From Verrucomicrobiales bacterium (GTDB taxonomy: Bacteria > Verrucomicrobiota > Verrucomicrobiia > Limisphaerales > J093): a DNA stretch of 64,000 nt. A model generated the notes under the pieces. That model was not told the origin of the DNA and made no database searches. It was given only the letters and a program-made list of their open reading frames with translations. Positions 36,163-44,689 of this stretch are shown here, piece by piece. The stretch lies in NCBI GenBank assembly GCA_024233305.1, contig JACKPV010000028.1, positions 186,001 to 250,000 of the forward strand, written 5' to 3'. How positions within the stretch are numbered: the stretch's first letter is position 1; each line of letters starts with the position of its first letter. The translations under genes were made by a program, and so were the position numbers.

Positions 36163-38091
36163 ATGGCAACCCTGCTGATTGCGCTGCTGGCGGGCCTCGG
36201 CTTCATCGTCGCCTATCACACCTACGGTCGCTGGTTGGCCCGCCGCTTGTTCCGCCTGGACCCGGACGCGGAAGTCCCGAGTGTGCAACTCTGCGACGAG
36301 CGGGACTACGTGCCCACCGCGAAGAGCATCGTCTTCGGGCATCATTTCACCTCGATCGCCGGCACCGGGCCAATCGTCGGTCCGGCTCTGGCCATCATGT
36401 GGGGATGGCTGCCGGCGTTGCTCTGGGTGGTCTTCGGCTCGATTTTCATCGGCGCCGTGCATGACCTTGGCAGTCTGGTGGTAAGTCTGCGCAATCGCGG
36501 CATGACGGTGGGCGAGATCGCCGGTCGCGTGGTAACGCCGCGGGCCCGCCTGCTGTTTCTGATCATCCTGCTGTTTGCCCTGTGGGTGGTCCTGGCCATC
36601 TTCGGCTGGGTGATCGCGAGCGTGTTCACGCTGTTCCCCGAATCGATTCTGCCGGTCTTCCTCCAGATTCCCATCGCGGTGTGGATCGGCCTGGCGGTCC
36701 ATCGCAAGGGCAAGCCGCTGCTCGGCCCCTCCCTGCTGGCGCTCGGCTTGATGTACCTGACCGTCTGGTTCGGGGCCGCCTGCCCCGGGCTCGCGTGGTC
36801 CGGCGGCCCGCTCGGGAAGGGCATCCAGCACCTGAACGCCGTGCTGGCCGCCTGGCCGGTCTGGGTGTGGGTGGCCATCCTGCTCGCCTATTGCTATGTG
36901 GCGAGCGTGATCCCCGTGTGGATGCTGCTGCAACCCCGCGACTACATCAACAGCCTGCAACTCATCAGCTCGCTCGGCCTGGTGGTCTTCGGACTGGCCG
37001 TCGCGGCGGTGCTCGGGGGCGTCGCGCCGACCCCGGACGCCGCGCGCCTCCCGCTGCAACTCGTGGCGCCGGCGGTGAATCTCCACCCGCTCAATGCCCC
37101 GCCGGTGCTGCCGTTCCTGTTCGTCACCATCGCCTGCGGCGCCATCAGCGGTTTCCACTGCCTGGTCAGCAGCGGCACGAGCAGCAAACAACTGGGCAAC
37201 GAAACGCACGCGCACTTCGTGGGCTACGGCGCCATGCTCCTCGAAGGGTTCCTCGCCACCTTGGTCATCCTCGCGGTCGCCGCGGGCATCGGCTTTGGCT
37301 GGCCGGCGAAATTCGGCACCGCCGCCGGCGCCGACCTGTGGCGCCAGCTCTATGCCGACTGGTCCACGGTGACCGGCGGCGCCGCCATCGGCGCCTTTGT
37401 CGTCGGGGCCGCCAACTTCCTCGAAGCGTTCGGCATCGATCATACGATGGCCACCGCGCTCATGGGCGTGCTCGTGGCCTCGTTCGCCGGCACCACCCTC
37501 GACACCGCCACCCGCCTCCAACGGTATGTGATTCAGGAACTGGCAGGCACCCTGGGCGCCCTGGCCCCGGCCGCCGGCATCGCGCGCGGCCTTTCCCTCA
37601 ACCCGCTGGCGTGGCTGGCCAACCGACACGGCGCCACGTTCTTCGCCGTGGCGACGGCGTTCGTGCTGGCGCTGTTTCCGAAACCCGGGGATCCGTGGAC
37701 GTGGGAGACGATCGGCAAGGGAGGCTTGATTCTGTGGCCGTTGTTCGGGGCCACCAACCAACTGCTGGGCGGGCTGGCCTTCATGGTGGTGACCTTCTGG
37801 TTGTGGCGACGCGGCATCCCCACGGTTTTCACGGCCGTCCCCATGTGCTTCATGCTCTGTCTCCCCGCCTGGGCGTTGGTGACCGACTTGCAACGGTGGT
37901 GGGGAAAAGGGCAGCACCTGCTGGCGGCGGTGGCGCTGCTGCTGCTGGTGCTTGAAGGCTGGCTGGTATTCGAAGCGGTGCGAATCTGGCCGCGCATCAA
38001 GGGGGTGCTCGAGCCGGCTCTACCACCCCTGCCCCGCCGCCCCCCGTCCGCCAGCGCCCATCCCGCAACCGCGCCCCGGACCGGCTGTTGA
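36163..38091 (+). CDS. cstA: CstA-family carbon starvation transporter
   Basis: Inner-membrane transporter of 642 residues with many hydrophobic segments; family members import peptides or pyruvate. Diagnostic blocks are KSIVFGHHFTSIAGTGPIVGPA, FGSIFIGAVHDLGSLV, SGFHCLVSSGTSSKQ and SFAGTTLDTATRLQRY. It is shorter than E. coli CstA (about 700) and ends in a Pro-rich tail of some 20 residues. Its stop overlaps the TTG start of nadD. Confidence 0.93.
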   Translation: MATLLIALLAGLGFIVAYHTYGRWLARRLFRLDPDAEVPSVQLCDERDYVPTAKSIVFGHHFTSIAGTGPIVGPALAIMWGWLPALLWVVFGSIFIGAVHDLGSLVVSLRNRGMTVGEIAGRVVTPRARLLFLIILLFALWVVLAIFGWVIASVFTLFPESILPVFLQIPIAVWIGLAVHRKGKPLLGPSLLALGLMYLTVWFGAACPGLAWSGGPLGKGIQHLNAVLAAWPVWVWVAILLAYCYVASVIPVWMLLQPRDYINSLQLISSLGLVVFGLAVAAVLGGVAPTPDAARLPLQLVAPAVNLHPLNAPPVLPFLFVTIACGAISGFHCLVSSGTSSKQLGNETHAHFVGYGAMLLEGFLATLVILAVAAGIGFGWPAKFGTAAGADLWRQLYADWSTVTGGAAIGAFVVGAANFLEAFGIDHTMATALMGVLVASFAGTTLDTATRLQRYVIQELAGTLGALAPAAGIARGLSLNPLAWLANRHGATFFAVATAFVLALFPKPGDPWTWETIGKGGLILWPLFGATNQLLGGLAFMVVTFWLWRRGIPTVFTAVPMCFMLCLPAWALVTDLQRWWGKGQHLLAAVALLLLVLEGWLVFEAVRIWPRIKGVLEPALPPLPRRPPSASAHPATAPRTGC

Positions 38092-38732
38092 ACCCCTTGG
38101 CCGTCAAAGATCAATCCGTCGAACGCCTCGGACTCTACGGCGGCTCGTTCGACCCGGTGCACAACGGGCATCTCCTGGTCGCCCGCGCCGCCCTCGAGGA
38201 ACTCGCGCTCGACCGCCTCTTCCTCATCCCGGCCGCCCGATCCCCGTTCAAGCCGGCGCAAGTCCCGACGCCGCCGGCGGTGCGTGCGCGGTTGCTGCGA
38301 CTCGCCTTCGCGGGCTGGAACCGCTGCCAGCTTGATCTGCAGGAAATCGAACGGGGCGGCGTGTCCTACACCATCGACACCCTGCGCGCCTATCGCCGCC
38401 GGCATCCCGCCGCGCGACTCTTCTACCTGATCGGCGCCGATCATCTGGCTTCGCTGCCGCAGTGGCGCGAAGCAGAGGCGCTGGCGGAGGTGGCCGAGTT
38501 CGTGGTCGTTCCGCGGCCGGGAGAGTCGGTGACGGCGGTTCCCGCGGCGTTCCGCATTCGGCAGCTGACCGGATTCCCCTTGGCGCTGTCCGCGTCGCAG
38601 ATCCGCGAGCGGGTGCAACAGGGCCGCCCGATCGATCACCTGGCCCCGCCAGCGGTGACGGAGGCGATCCGCAACAACGGGCTTTATCTCCGGGCGGACC
38701 TGCCGCATCCTGACGGCGATGGATTCGCGTAA
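38088..38732 (+). CDS. nadD: nicotinate-nucleotide adenylyltransferase
   Basis: NAD biosynthesis enzyme of 214 residues joining nicotinate mononucleotide to AMP. The nucleotidyltransferase motif GSFDPVHNGHL (residues 17-27) and the C-terminal SASQIRERV block are intact. No ATG precedes the motif in frame. TTG at 38088 is the likely start and forms a TTGA overlap with the cstA stop, implying coupling. The end overlaps rsfS by 14 bp, an arrangement often seen for these two genes. Confidence 0.92.
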   Translation: MNPLAVKDQSVERLGLYGGSFDPVHNGHLLVARAALEELALDRLFLIPAARSPFKPAQVPTPPAVRARLLRLAFAGWNRCQLDLQEIERGGVSYTIDTLRAYRRRHPAARLFYLIGADHLASLPQWREAEALAEVAEFVVVPRPGESVTAVPAAFRIRQLTGFPLALSASQIRERVQQGRPIDHLAPPAVTEAIRNNGLYLRADLPHPDGDGFA

Positions 38733-39117
38733 ACTGGCGCTGCGCTGTCGGGAACTGGCGGACGGCAAGAAGGCGGAGGACCTGCTGGTCCTGGACCTGC
38801 GCAAACTGTCGAGTGTTACGGACTACTTCGTCCTGGCCTCGGGCAGCAGCGAGCCCCATTTACGGGCGATTGTGGACGAGATCGTCGAAGAGATCAGGAA
38901 GGAGTTTCACCTGAATCCATCCGGCACCGACGGATCATGGCAGACGAACTGGGTGGTGCTCGACTACTTCGACGTCATGGTGCACGTCATGCGGGCCGAG
39001 GTCCGGCAGCACTACAACCTCGAACAACTCTGGGGCGATGCGCCGCGGGTGCGTGTCTCCCGCCCGCGCAAGCAGACCGCCACGCGCCCGAGAGCCGCGC
39101 GCCCGGCAGCAGCGTAA
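38719..39117 (+). CDS. rsfS: ribosome silencing factor RsfS
   Basis: Small protein of 132 residues that binds ribosomal protein uL14 and blocks subunit joining when nutrients are short. KAEDLLVLDLRKLSSVTDYFVLASG (in part), WVVLDYFDVMVHVM and the Tyr-Asn-Leu-Glu-Leu-like YNLEQLWGDAP are the family blocks. A basic, Ala/Pro-rich tail of about 25 residues is lineage-specific. Confidence 0.94.
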   Translation: MDSRKLALRCRELADGKKAEDLLVLDLRKLSSVTDYFVLASGSSEPHLRAIVDEIVEEIRKEFHLNPSGTDGSWQTNWVVLDYFDVMVHVMRAEVRQHYNLEQLWGDAPRVRVSRPRKQTATRPRAARPAAA

Positions 39118-39271
39118 CGCATGGTCCGGAACCGGATGGCCGCCGTCAGAGAAGCACTCCGACGCCCATCATTCCCCTCCTTGAAAGCAGGCGCAGAACG
39201 TGCCGCGCTCGAACGCCACCCCAAACTCACTAGCAACTGCCTCCCCTGACGGCCCCCGTGGCGCAGACCGC

Positions 39272-39595
39272 TTACTCCGTCGGAACCTCGCTCCCGGCCG
39301 CCACCTGCGCCGTGTCCGCTGCCTCATCCGCGCCCGAGCCGGTCGCCATGTCGTGGACCACTTGCGCGAACTCCTCCAGGCCGGGGGCGGGCACGATGAT
39401 GTGGTCCCGCCTCCCGTTCACGTCCTCGGTGATCCGCAGAAACCGTCCGCGCGGATTCTCCTTGAGCGCGAAAATGAAGCACTTCCGCTCGACTTGGATG
39501 CGCTCCGTGCGAAGGGTCTCCTCCTCGACCGGCGGTCGATGCCCCCCGGCCCCGTGAACGGGACGCCCGCTGGCGGATGGGTGGTCTGGTATCAT
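39272..39595 (-). CDS. PUR-alpha-like (DUF3276) nucleic-acid-binding protein
   Basis: Small protein of 107 residues whose core ERIQVERKCFIFALKENPRG and RFLRITEDVNGRRDHIIVP matches the bacterial PUR-repeat family, known in Bacteroidota and Verrucomicrobiota as single-stranded nucleic acid binders. The N-terminal 30 and C-terminal 25 residues look disordered. The start MIPDHPS at 39595 is preferred to a longer frame that runs towards the upstream gene. Role inferred from the family only. Confidence 0.75.
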   Translation of the reverse strand: MIPDHPSASGRPVHGAGGHRPPVEEETLRTERIQVERKCFIFALKENPRGRFLRITEDVNGRRDHIIVPAPGLEEFAQVVHDMATGSGADEAADTAQVAAGSEVPTE

Positions 39596-39666
39596 AGGTG
39601 AAGTTCGGCCCTCTGAAAGGCTCCCTGATGGTTTCCCCACTAACTGCATCAGGGATGCCGCTCTTG

Positions 39667-40191
39667 TCAACCCCGGAATTTGTCCCAACTACTGAACCGG
39701 GGGGTCTCGATCGACCGGGTCACCGTCCACATGTGGAAGACCAGCACCCCCAACGTAAGGAGGTTCGCCACCTGGGAAATCCCGTGCCACATCCCGAAGC
39801 TTCGGGCCGCCTCCGCCTTTTGAACCTCCGTGGTCTGCGTGGAATAGCGCACCGCCTCCAACCGATGCATTTTCGGCAACAGCCAGAACGCCCCGACCAG
39901 GTTCATAACCAGCAGGATCGTCAGGAATCCCACGTTGGCCCGCGGGGGCGTGCGTCCGCAGTGGAAATATTCGACCGCCAGGTGGACCAAGGCGACGAAC
40001 GCGCACACCATCTGCAGGGAATACAGCCTGGCGATCACCACTTCGACCGCCCGGGCCGCGTAAGGCCGGGGCAGGATCGACTCCATCTCCGGCGAGAAAA
40101 ACGCCGGACCGCCCACCGCCGTGAAGAAGACAATCGAGCCCAGCCAGATGGCGGCGTTCAGTATTCCAACGAACCGGATGGCGGTTTGCAC
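39667..40191 (-). CDS. DUF4149-type membrane protein
   Basis: Integral membrane protein of 174 residues with four hydrophobic segments. The first helix AIWLGSIVFFTAVGGPAFFS, an Arg-containing loop and the late HGISQVANLLTLGVLVF segment match DUF4149 or a close relative. Function is unknown. It is 71 bp upstream of the PUR-like gene and on the same strand. Confidence 0.75.
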   Translation of the reverse strand: MQTAIRFVGILNAAIWLGSIVFFTAVGGPAFFSPEMESILPRPYAARAVEVVIARLYSLQMVCAFVALVHLAVEYFHCGRTPPRANVGFLTILLVMNLVGAFWLLPKMHRLEAVRYSTQTTEVQKAEAARSFGMWHGISQVANLLTLGVLVFHMWTVTRSIETPRFSSWDKFRG

Positions 40192-40250
40192 CGGCCCAAC
40201 CTAACAACCCGCCCGAGCAGTGCCAAGCCGCTTTGCGGGCCGCAGGGCTC

Positions 40251-41756
40251 TCACCCGCCGTCCGTCCACACGACCTCCATTTCCGTCGATCCCGGACGGA
40301 TCGCGCGCAACCGCCAGCCGCGGGCCAGGCGCTCATAGCGCCATCCCCGGCCGATCCCGGCATCTGGAGACGCATCCGGGAAAACCGCCGACGACAGTTC
40401 CGCCAGCGTCGCCGGCCATTCGCCACGCCGGTCATGGTACAGGCGCAGCGCGAGCACCAACCGGGAGGCCTCGACGGAAGCGAGCCAGCCACGCAGCTCC
40501 GCCAGGGTTTCTTGCGGCCGGGGGATCACTTCCATCTCCCGCCAAACGGCCGGCCGGTCGAGCCAGCGGAGCCACCCCGGACGCCGGTCGAGCGCATCCG
40601 CCGCACGATTCGCCTGCCCCATCGGCGTCCCTCCGTCCGCGCTTCGGACTTCCTCCAGCCACCGCGCAACAGCGCCGTCCCAGAGCCGGTCATGATCGGC
40701 CTCGCGTGCCACGGCTTGCTGCAACGCCCGGCACAGTGCCGCCGCCGGACTCCGGAAGTGCGCCACGCCTCGAATCCCGGAGCCCGAGCCTCCGCTCCCT
40801 CCCCCGAGCCAGGAAAACGCAACCGCCCCGACCTCGCCCACTTCCGCCCGGGCGAGCAAGACCGCCGCGTGGAAGGAACGGGTTACCTGGCGCCAGTTCG
40901 GGGCCCGGTGCGCCAGGCTCAACCGCCGCATCGCCCGCACCCGCCCCGCGTAGGCCTCCTCGAATCCGATGACGGCGTTGGTCGCCTCGCGGAGCGATCG
41001 TAACAGGACGGTTCCCTGTTCGGGGGACAGCGCCGGTCCGGTCAAAACCAAGCGGCGAAAGGTGCGGCCCAGCGTGGCGTCGAGTTCGGCGGCTCCCCGC
41101 TCGTCATACACTCCCGCGAACGCCCCCGGCGGCGTCAGCAACGCCTGAAATCGATACGCGCGTGTCAATTGATCAAGGGCCGCCGTTAACCCCTGCACCT
41201 CCCCGGCTCCGGCCGCCCGCGCGGCCCGGGCAACCGGGATGGCCGCCAGGAGCCGCAGGGTCCGCTCCACGCCCGCCCGAAGGATCCGCGGACGCGGTCC
41301 TTCCGCCGCCGCCATGGCAGCCTCGAAGCAATCGACCAACGACGCGTGATTCGTGAGCCAGAGGCCCAGGCCATCCAGACTCGCGCCGGCCACCTCCCCG
41401 GTCTCGAGCCAGTGAGAGACGGCTTGCAGGAACTGCTCCCGTTCATGCCCGGGCGCCCCACCGGCGTCCAGTACCCAAGCCGCCTCCAGCCACGGCCAAG
41501 CCGGGCCGGATTCCACCGGCTCCACGACTGCCAGCGCCATCCCTCCGGGCCGGCCATTGGGAGGAACCGACGGCAGCGGGGTCAGACCGTACCGCCATCC
41601 CCAGAGGCACCCCAGCAATCCCGCCACGGCCAGCGTCACCCCCGCCCGCCAGGCCCTTCGCCACCCACGCCCCGTTCCGCCCAGCTCGCCGCCACCAATG
41701 CCGGACGCCATCGGTTGTCCGGGGGGCGAAGCGGTCCTGGCGGCGGAAACGTCCAT
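40251..41756 (-). CDS. membrane-anchored protein of unknown function
   Basis: Protein of 501 residues with one N-terminal hydrophobic helix (AGVTLAVAGLLGCLWGWRYG) and a large Ala/Arg-rich, mostly helical extracytoplasmic part. The C-terminal segment RLVLALRLYHDRRGEWPATL and the following Pro, Asp, Gly-rich beta part are a pattern seen in many PVC secreted proteins of unknown role. No catalytic motif was recognised. ATG at 41756 is used; MASGIGG at 41711 is an alternative. It seems to stand alone. Confidence 0.7.
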   Translation of the reverse strand: MDVSAARTASPPGQPMASGIGGGELGGTGRGWRRAWRAGVTLAVAGLLGCLWGWRYGLTPLPSVPPNGRPGGMALAVVEPVESGPAWPWLEAAWVLDAGGAPGHEREQFLQAVSHWLETGEVAGASLDGLGLWLTNHASLVDCFEAAMAAAEGPRPRILRAGVERTLRLLAAIPVARAARAAGAGEVQGLTAALDQLTRAYRFQALLTPPGAFAGVYDERGAAELDATLGRTFRRLVLTGPALSPEQGTVLLRSLREATNAVIGFEEAYAGRVRAMRRLSLAHRAPNWRQVTRSFHAAVLLARAEVGEVGAVAFSWLGGGSGGSGSGIRGVAHFRSPAAALCRALQQAVAREADHDRLWDGAVARWLEEVRSADGGTPMGQANRAADALDRRPGWLRWLDRPAVWREMEVIPRPQETLAELRGWLASVEASRLVLALRLYHDRRGEWPATLAELSSAVFPDASPDAGIGRGWRYERLARGWRLRAIRPGSTEMEVVWTDGG

Positions 41757-41958
41757 GCCGGCTCCAGTGTCCGCCGCATTCCAAACCCGGCAAGGAGGAA
41801 GTTCGGAATGCGGACAACTCGATCACAGCCTCCTCGAGAGGCGGCGAACGGTCGGGCACCTCCACCGGCCGCGTGGCCGCTCCCCGTGCCTTCGTCCGCC
41901 TCGGGCCGCCAGGGCGGTTGTCAAGGAGTCGTGGAAGAGGTTTGGGTCGATTTCTCTA

Positions 41959-42150
41959 AGCCGGATCAATTCAACACGCGGTAGCCGCCGACGTGTAGTC
42001 GGCGCTGAAATCCAGGGGCTTACGCGGTCTCGCCGGTTCCGACTGGCAGTCACGTTTTGGTGAATCATCGCGCCCGGCGGCAGGCGTCCGTATCCCTGGT
42101 GAATCCTGCGCCGACTGCACGTCGGCGGCTACGAGGTACTGAATGGTCAC
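41959..42150 (-). repeat. 196-bp inverted-repeat element, copy C, reversed
   Basis: Read on the minus strand it matches copies A and B, with arms GTAGCCGCCGACGTG at both ends and a centre with CCAAAACGTGACTG. Its last bases merge with transposase sequence at about 42143-42150, so the exact boundary is unclear. Confidence 0.85.
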
Positions 42151-42562
42151 GCCTCAGACCCTGGGGCTGGCCGGGGCGGCCCAGGTGTTGCGCGTGGACC
42201 GCAAGGTCGATCATGTCCGCGGCGGGCAAGTGGTCAAACACACCGAGGAGACCGTCTACGCGGCGACCAGTTTCTGGACCGACGAGGCCGGGCCGGCCCC
42301 CCTGCTGGCCTTGGTGCGCAGTCACTGGAAGATCGAGAACGGCCAGCATCATCGGCGGGATCGCACCCAGGACGAGGATCGCTGTCCGGTGGCGGAGACC
42401 AACACGGCGCGGGTGCTGTCCCTGTTTCGCTCCCTGACCATCTTCCTGCACGAACAGCAGCGCTACAAACGCGGGGGCAAGAAGTCGCTGCCCGACTACG
42501 AGTTGCACATCTGTCGCCATCCTGGTGGCCTGATCCGTCGGTTCATGTCGCCACCGGCGTAG
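42143..42562 (+). pseudogene. ISAs1 transposase, C-terminal fragment
   Basis: An open frame of 139 codons equals the last part of the transposase at 12419-14307 almost base for base (TPQTLGLAGAAQVLRVDRKV, then HWKIENGQHH and the same C-terminus). It has no N-terminal part and no active-site aspartates. This copy cannot report on the two frameshifts of the longer copy because that region is deleted. Confidence 0.88.
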
Positions 42563-42827
42563 CCGACCCACCCAAACCGAGTTGCTCACCCCGGGGCGCT
42601 GCCGCGGGGAGGGATCGGTATGTCCGCCGGCGCCGCAAGCAGGCCCAAATGCGGGCTTTTATCGCCTCCATGCCCCGCTCGGACCCGTCGCCAACCGCCC
42701 TCCGGCCCCCCGTTCAACCCCCTCCAGCTACTTTGTCACTCGCCCTGGCCCCCGCCGTGCCATGAGTCAAAAATTGGCGCTTGCCTCGACGCGGAGCCCG
42801 CCGCTAGATTCGCGCTTCTTTCCGGCG

Positions 42828-42904
42828 GCGCCGGTAGCTCAATTGGATAGAGCATCTGACTACGGATCAGAAGGTTTGGGGTTCGACTCCCTACCGGCGC
42901 GCCA
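42828..42904 (+). tRNA. tRNA-Arg(ACG)
   Basis: Acceptor arms GCGCCGG (42828) and CCGGCGC, D arm TAGCTCAATTGGATAGAGCA, and anticodon arm TCTGA-CTACGGA-TCAGA with anticodon ACG. The T arm contains GGTTCGACTCC, and CCA is encoded at 42902-42904. The first adenosine is expected to become inosine and read CGU, CGC and CGA. Confidence 0.96.
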
Positions 42905-42923
42905 CTTGCTTCGCAAGCGGTTT
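42902..42923 (+). terminator. hairpin directly after tRNA-Arg
   Basis: CCACTTGC and GCAAGCGG pair with one mismatch around TTC, followed by TTTG. The stem begins in the encoded CCA, so it would form only in the nascent transcript. Weak U-tract. Confidence 0.4.
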
Positions 42924-43103
42924 GTCACATCCGCACGAATTTCGTCCGAGAACGCTTTCCCTTTCTCTCGTGCTTCGGCCAAGCGTGGCCGGTCGGCACG
43001 GACAAGAGCAGCGGACGGCGCAGCGGCGTGAACGCGACCAGGACGGCGAAGGGACGGAAGCGGGATTGGCGGAATCCGCCGGCGACGCTAGATTCCCGTC
43101 CGC

Positions 43104-43937
43104 ATGCTGCGACGGGTCACTTTTCCGCTGATCGCCCTGTTTTGGGTGGTCATGAACGTGCTGCTGTGGCGCTCGGAAATGGGCGGCCCCGGTCAGGGCG
43201 GCACCCCCGTGCCCCCGGAGAGCATCTGGGAACGGATCCTCACCGCCCCGGACGAATCCCCGCTCGTCCTGTTCCGCGAAGGTCGCCGGCTCGGAACGGT
43301 CCGCTGGCTACCGACCGTCGGGGAGGAAGTCGCCGCGCAGGATGTCGATCGCGAATTTGTCCCCGAAGGCCGGGTGGGACGCATCACCGGTTATCATCTG
43401 GACCTTGATGCCAGCCTCTCGATTGACCCGGACTCGATGCGACGGCTCCGGTTCCAGTGGCATGCGGATTTCTCGCCGGACCGCGAGTGGCGGACCATGA
43501 TGCTGCGCCTGACCCGGCGTCCGAACGTGTGGGAAATCGACGCCGACGCGGCCGAGGAAGCGCTGGACCTCAAGGTGGGCGCGCCGCCGGACGAGCGGAC
43601 CGAGCGGTTTTCGTTCGCCGAGTTGCGCGAGCCGCAGACCATTCTGGCCCGGCTCGGACTGCCCTGGGGATTGGAGTGGATGACACCGCTCTTCAGCGGG
43701 TTGCCGGGTGCCCGCCCGGCGCAACTGGCCCTCGGGTTGCAATGGGAAGGTTCCCAGGACTGGCTGCGCGTGGCCGGCGCGCGGACCCGGGTCTATCGAT
43801 TGCGCGCGCGATTGTTCGATCGCTACGAGGCGGTGATTGTCGTCAGTCGCGTGGGCGAAATCCTCAAGGTCGAACTGCCCGGTGAAATCCTCCTCGTCAG
43901 CGAGGCGTTCGCCTCCTTCCCCTCTCCCGACCGATGA
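43104..43937 (+). CDS. membrane-anchored protein of unknown function, first gene of the ABC operon
   Basis: Protein of 277 residues. An N-terminal hydrophobic helix (FPLIALFWVVMNVLLW) anchors a beta-rich soluble part without recognised motifs. The C-terminal RLFDRYEAVIVVSRVGEILKVELPG suggests a two-layer beta fold. Its stop overlaps the ATG of the ABC ATPase gene by 4 bp (ATGA), so it is very probably part of, or assists, that transporter. Similar gene trios occur in PVC genomes as far as I recall, but no function is established. Confidence 0.75.
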   Translation: MLRRVTFPLIALFWVVMNVLLWRSEMGGPGQGGTPVPPESIWERILTAPDESPLVLFREGRRLGTVRWLPTVGEEVAAQDVDREFVPEGRVGRITGYHLDLDASLSIDPDSMRRLRFQWHADFSPDREWRTMMLRLTRRPNVWEIDADAAEEALDLKVGAPPDERTERFSFAELREPQTILARLGLPWGLEWMTPLFSGLPGARPAQLALGLQWEGSQDWLRVAGARTRVYRLRARLFDRYEAVIVVSRVGEILKVELPGEILLVSEAFASFPSPDR

Positions 43938-44689
43938 TCGAGTTGTTGAATCTGGTAAAGCGCTTCGGCGATCTGGTGGCCGTCAACGACGTGTCGCTGG
44001 TGGTCCCCCGCGGTGAATTCTTCGCCCTCCTCGGTCCCAACGCCGCGGGCAAGACGACCACGATTCGCATGCTGACGGGACTGATCCGGCCCAGCGCCGG
44101 CACGGCGCGGATCGCGGGGTTTGACGTGCAGACCGAGCCGCTTGAAGCGCGGCGGCGCCTGGCTTATGTGCCGGATTTTCCGTTCCTGTACGACAAGCTG
44201 ACCCCGCGTGAATTCCTGCGCTTCACCGGGCAGTTGTTCCGGATGGACGACCCGACCATCGAGGCCCGGGCGCGCGAGCTGGTCCATCGCTTCAATCTCG
44301 TTCCCTACCTGAGCAAGACCATCGACGGCCTGTCGCACGGCACCAAGCAGCGGGTGGCCATCGTTTCGGCGCTGCTGCACGATCCGGAGGTGTTTGTGTT
44401 GGACGAGCCGATGGTGGGCCTGGACCCGCATCACGCGCGGGTCTTGAAGGACACGTTGCGCGAGCGGGCCACGCGGGGAATGACGGTCCTCGTTTCGACG
44501 CACCAGCTCAGCATTGCGGAGGAAATGGCGGATCGCATCGGCATCATGGCCGAGGGCCGCCTGGCCGTGGTGGGCACGCGCGAGGAACTGCGGCAACGCA
44601 GCGGCACCTCCGGGGCGCTTGAGCAGACGTTCCTGGCCCTGACGGAACACGAGGCGAACTTCCGCGAGGAGGCGGAGCATGCCGGCTGA
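43934..44689 (+). CDS. ABC transporter ATPase (exporter type)
   Basis: Single nucleotide-binding domain of 251 residues. It has Walker A GPNAAGKTT, a Q-loop region near LAYVPDFPFLYDKLT, the signature LSHGTKQR, Walker B VFVLDEP, the D-loop GLDPHH and the switch His in VSTHQLS. The order and the CcmA/NatA-like sequence indicate an ABC-2 style exporter. It overlaps both neighbours, by 4 bp upstream and 11 bp downstream. Substrate unknown. Confidence 0.92.
   Translation: MIELLNLVKRFGDLVAVNDVSLVVPRGEFFALLGPNAAGKTTTIRMLTGLIRPSAGTARIAGFDVQTEPLEARRRLAYVPDFPFLYDKLTPREFLRFTGQLFRMDDPTIEARARELVHRFNLVPYLSKTIDGLSHGTKQRVAIVSALLHDPEVFVLDEPMVGLDPHHARVLKDTLRERATRGMTVLVSTHQLSIAEEMADRIGIMAEGRLAVVGTREELRQRSGTSGALEQTFLALTEHEANFREEAEHAG

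Larger units (their letters stand above)
41910..42747 (+). mobile_element. internally deleted ISAs1 copy
   Basis: Left end CAGGGCGGTTGTCAAGG (41910) and right end (to 42747) equal those of the element at 12323-14491, including the 180-bp non-coding tail. About 1.5 kb of the interior is missing, and a 196-bp-type palindromic element (copy C) sits at the break. It cannot transpose by itself but keeps both ends. Confidence 0.85.

Noticed and set aside
36079..37917. 612-codon antisense frame opposite cstA
   Set aside because: Composition is Gln/His/Arg-rich low complexity typical of antisense to membrane proteins.
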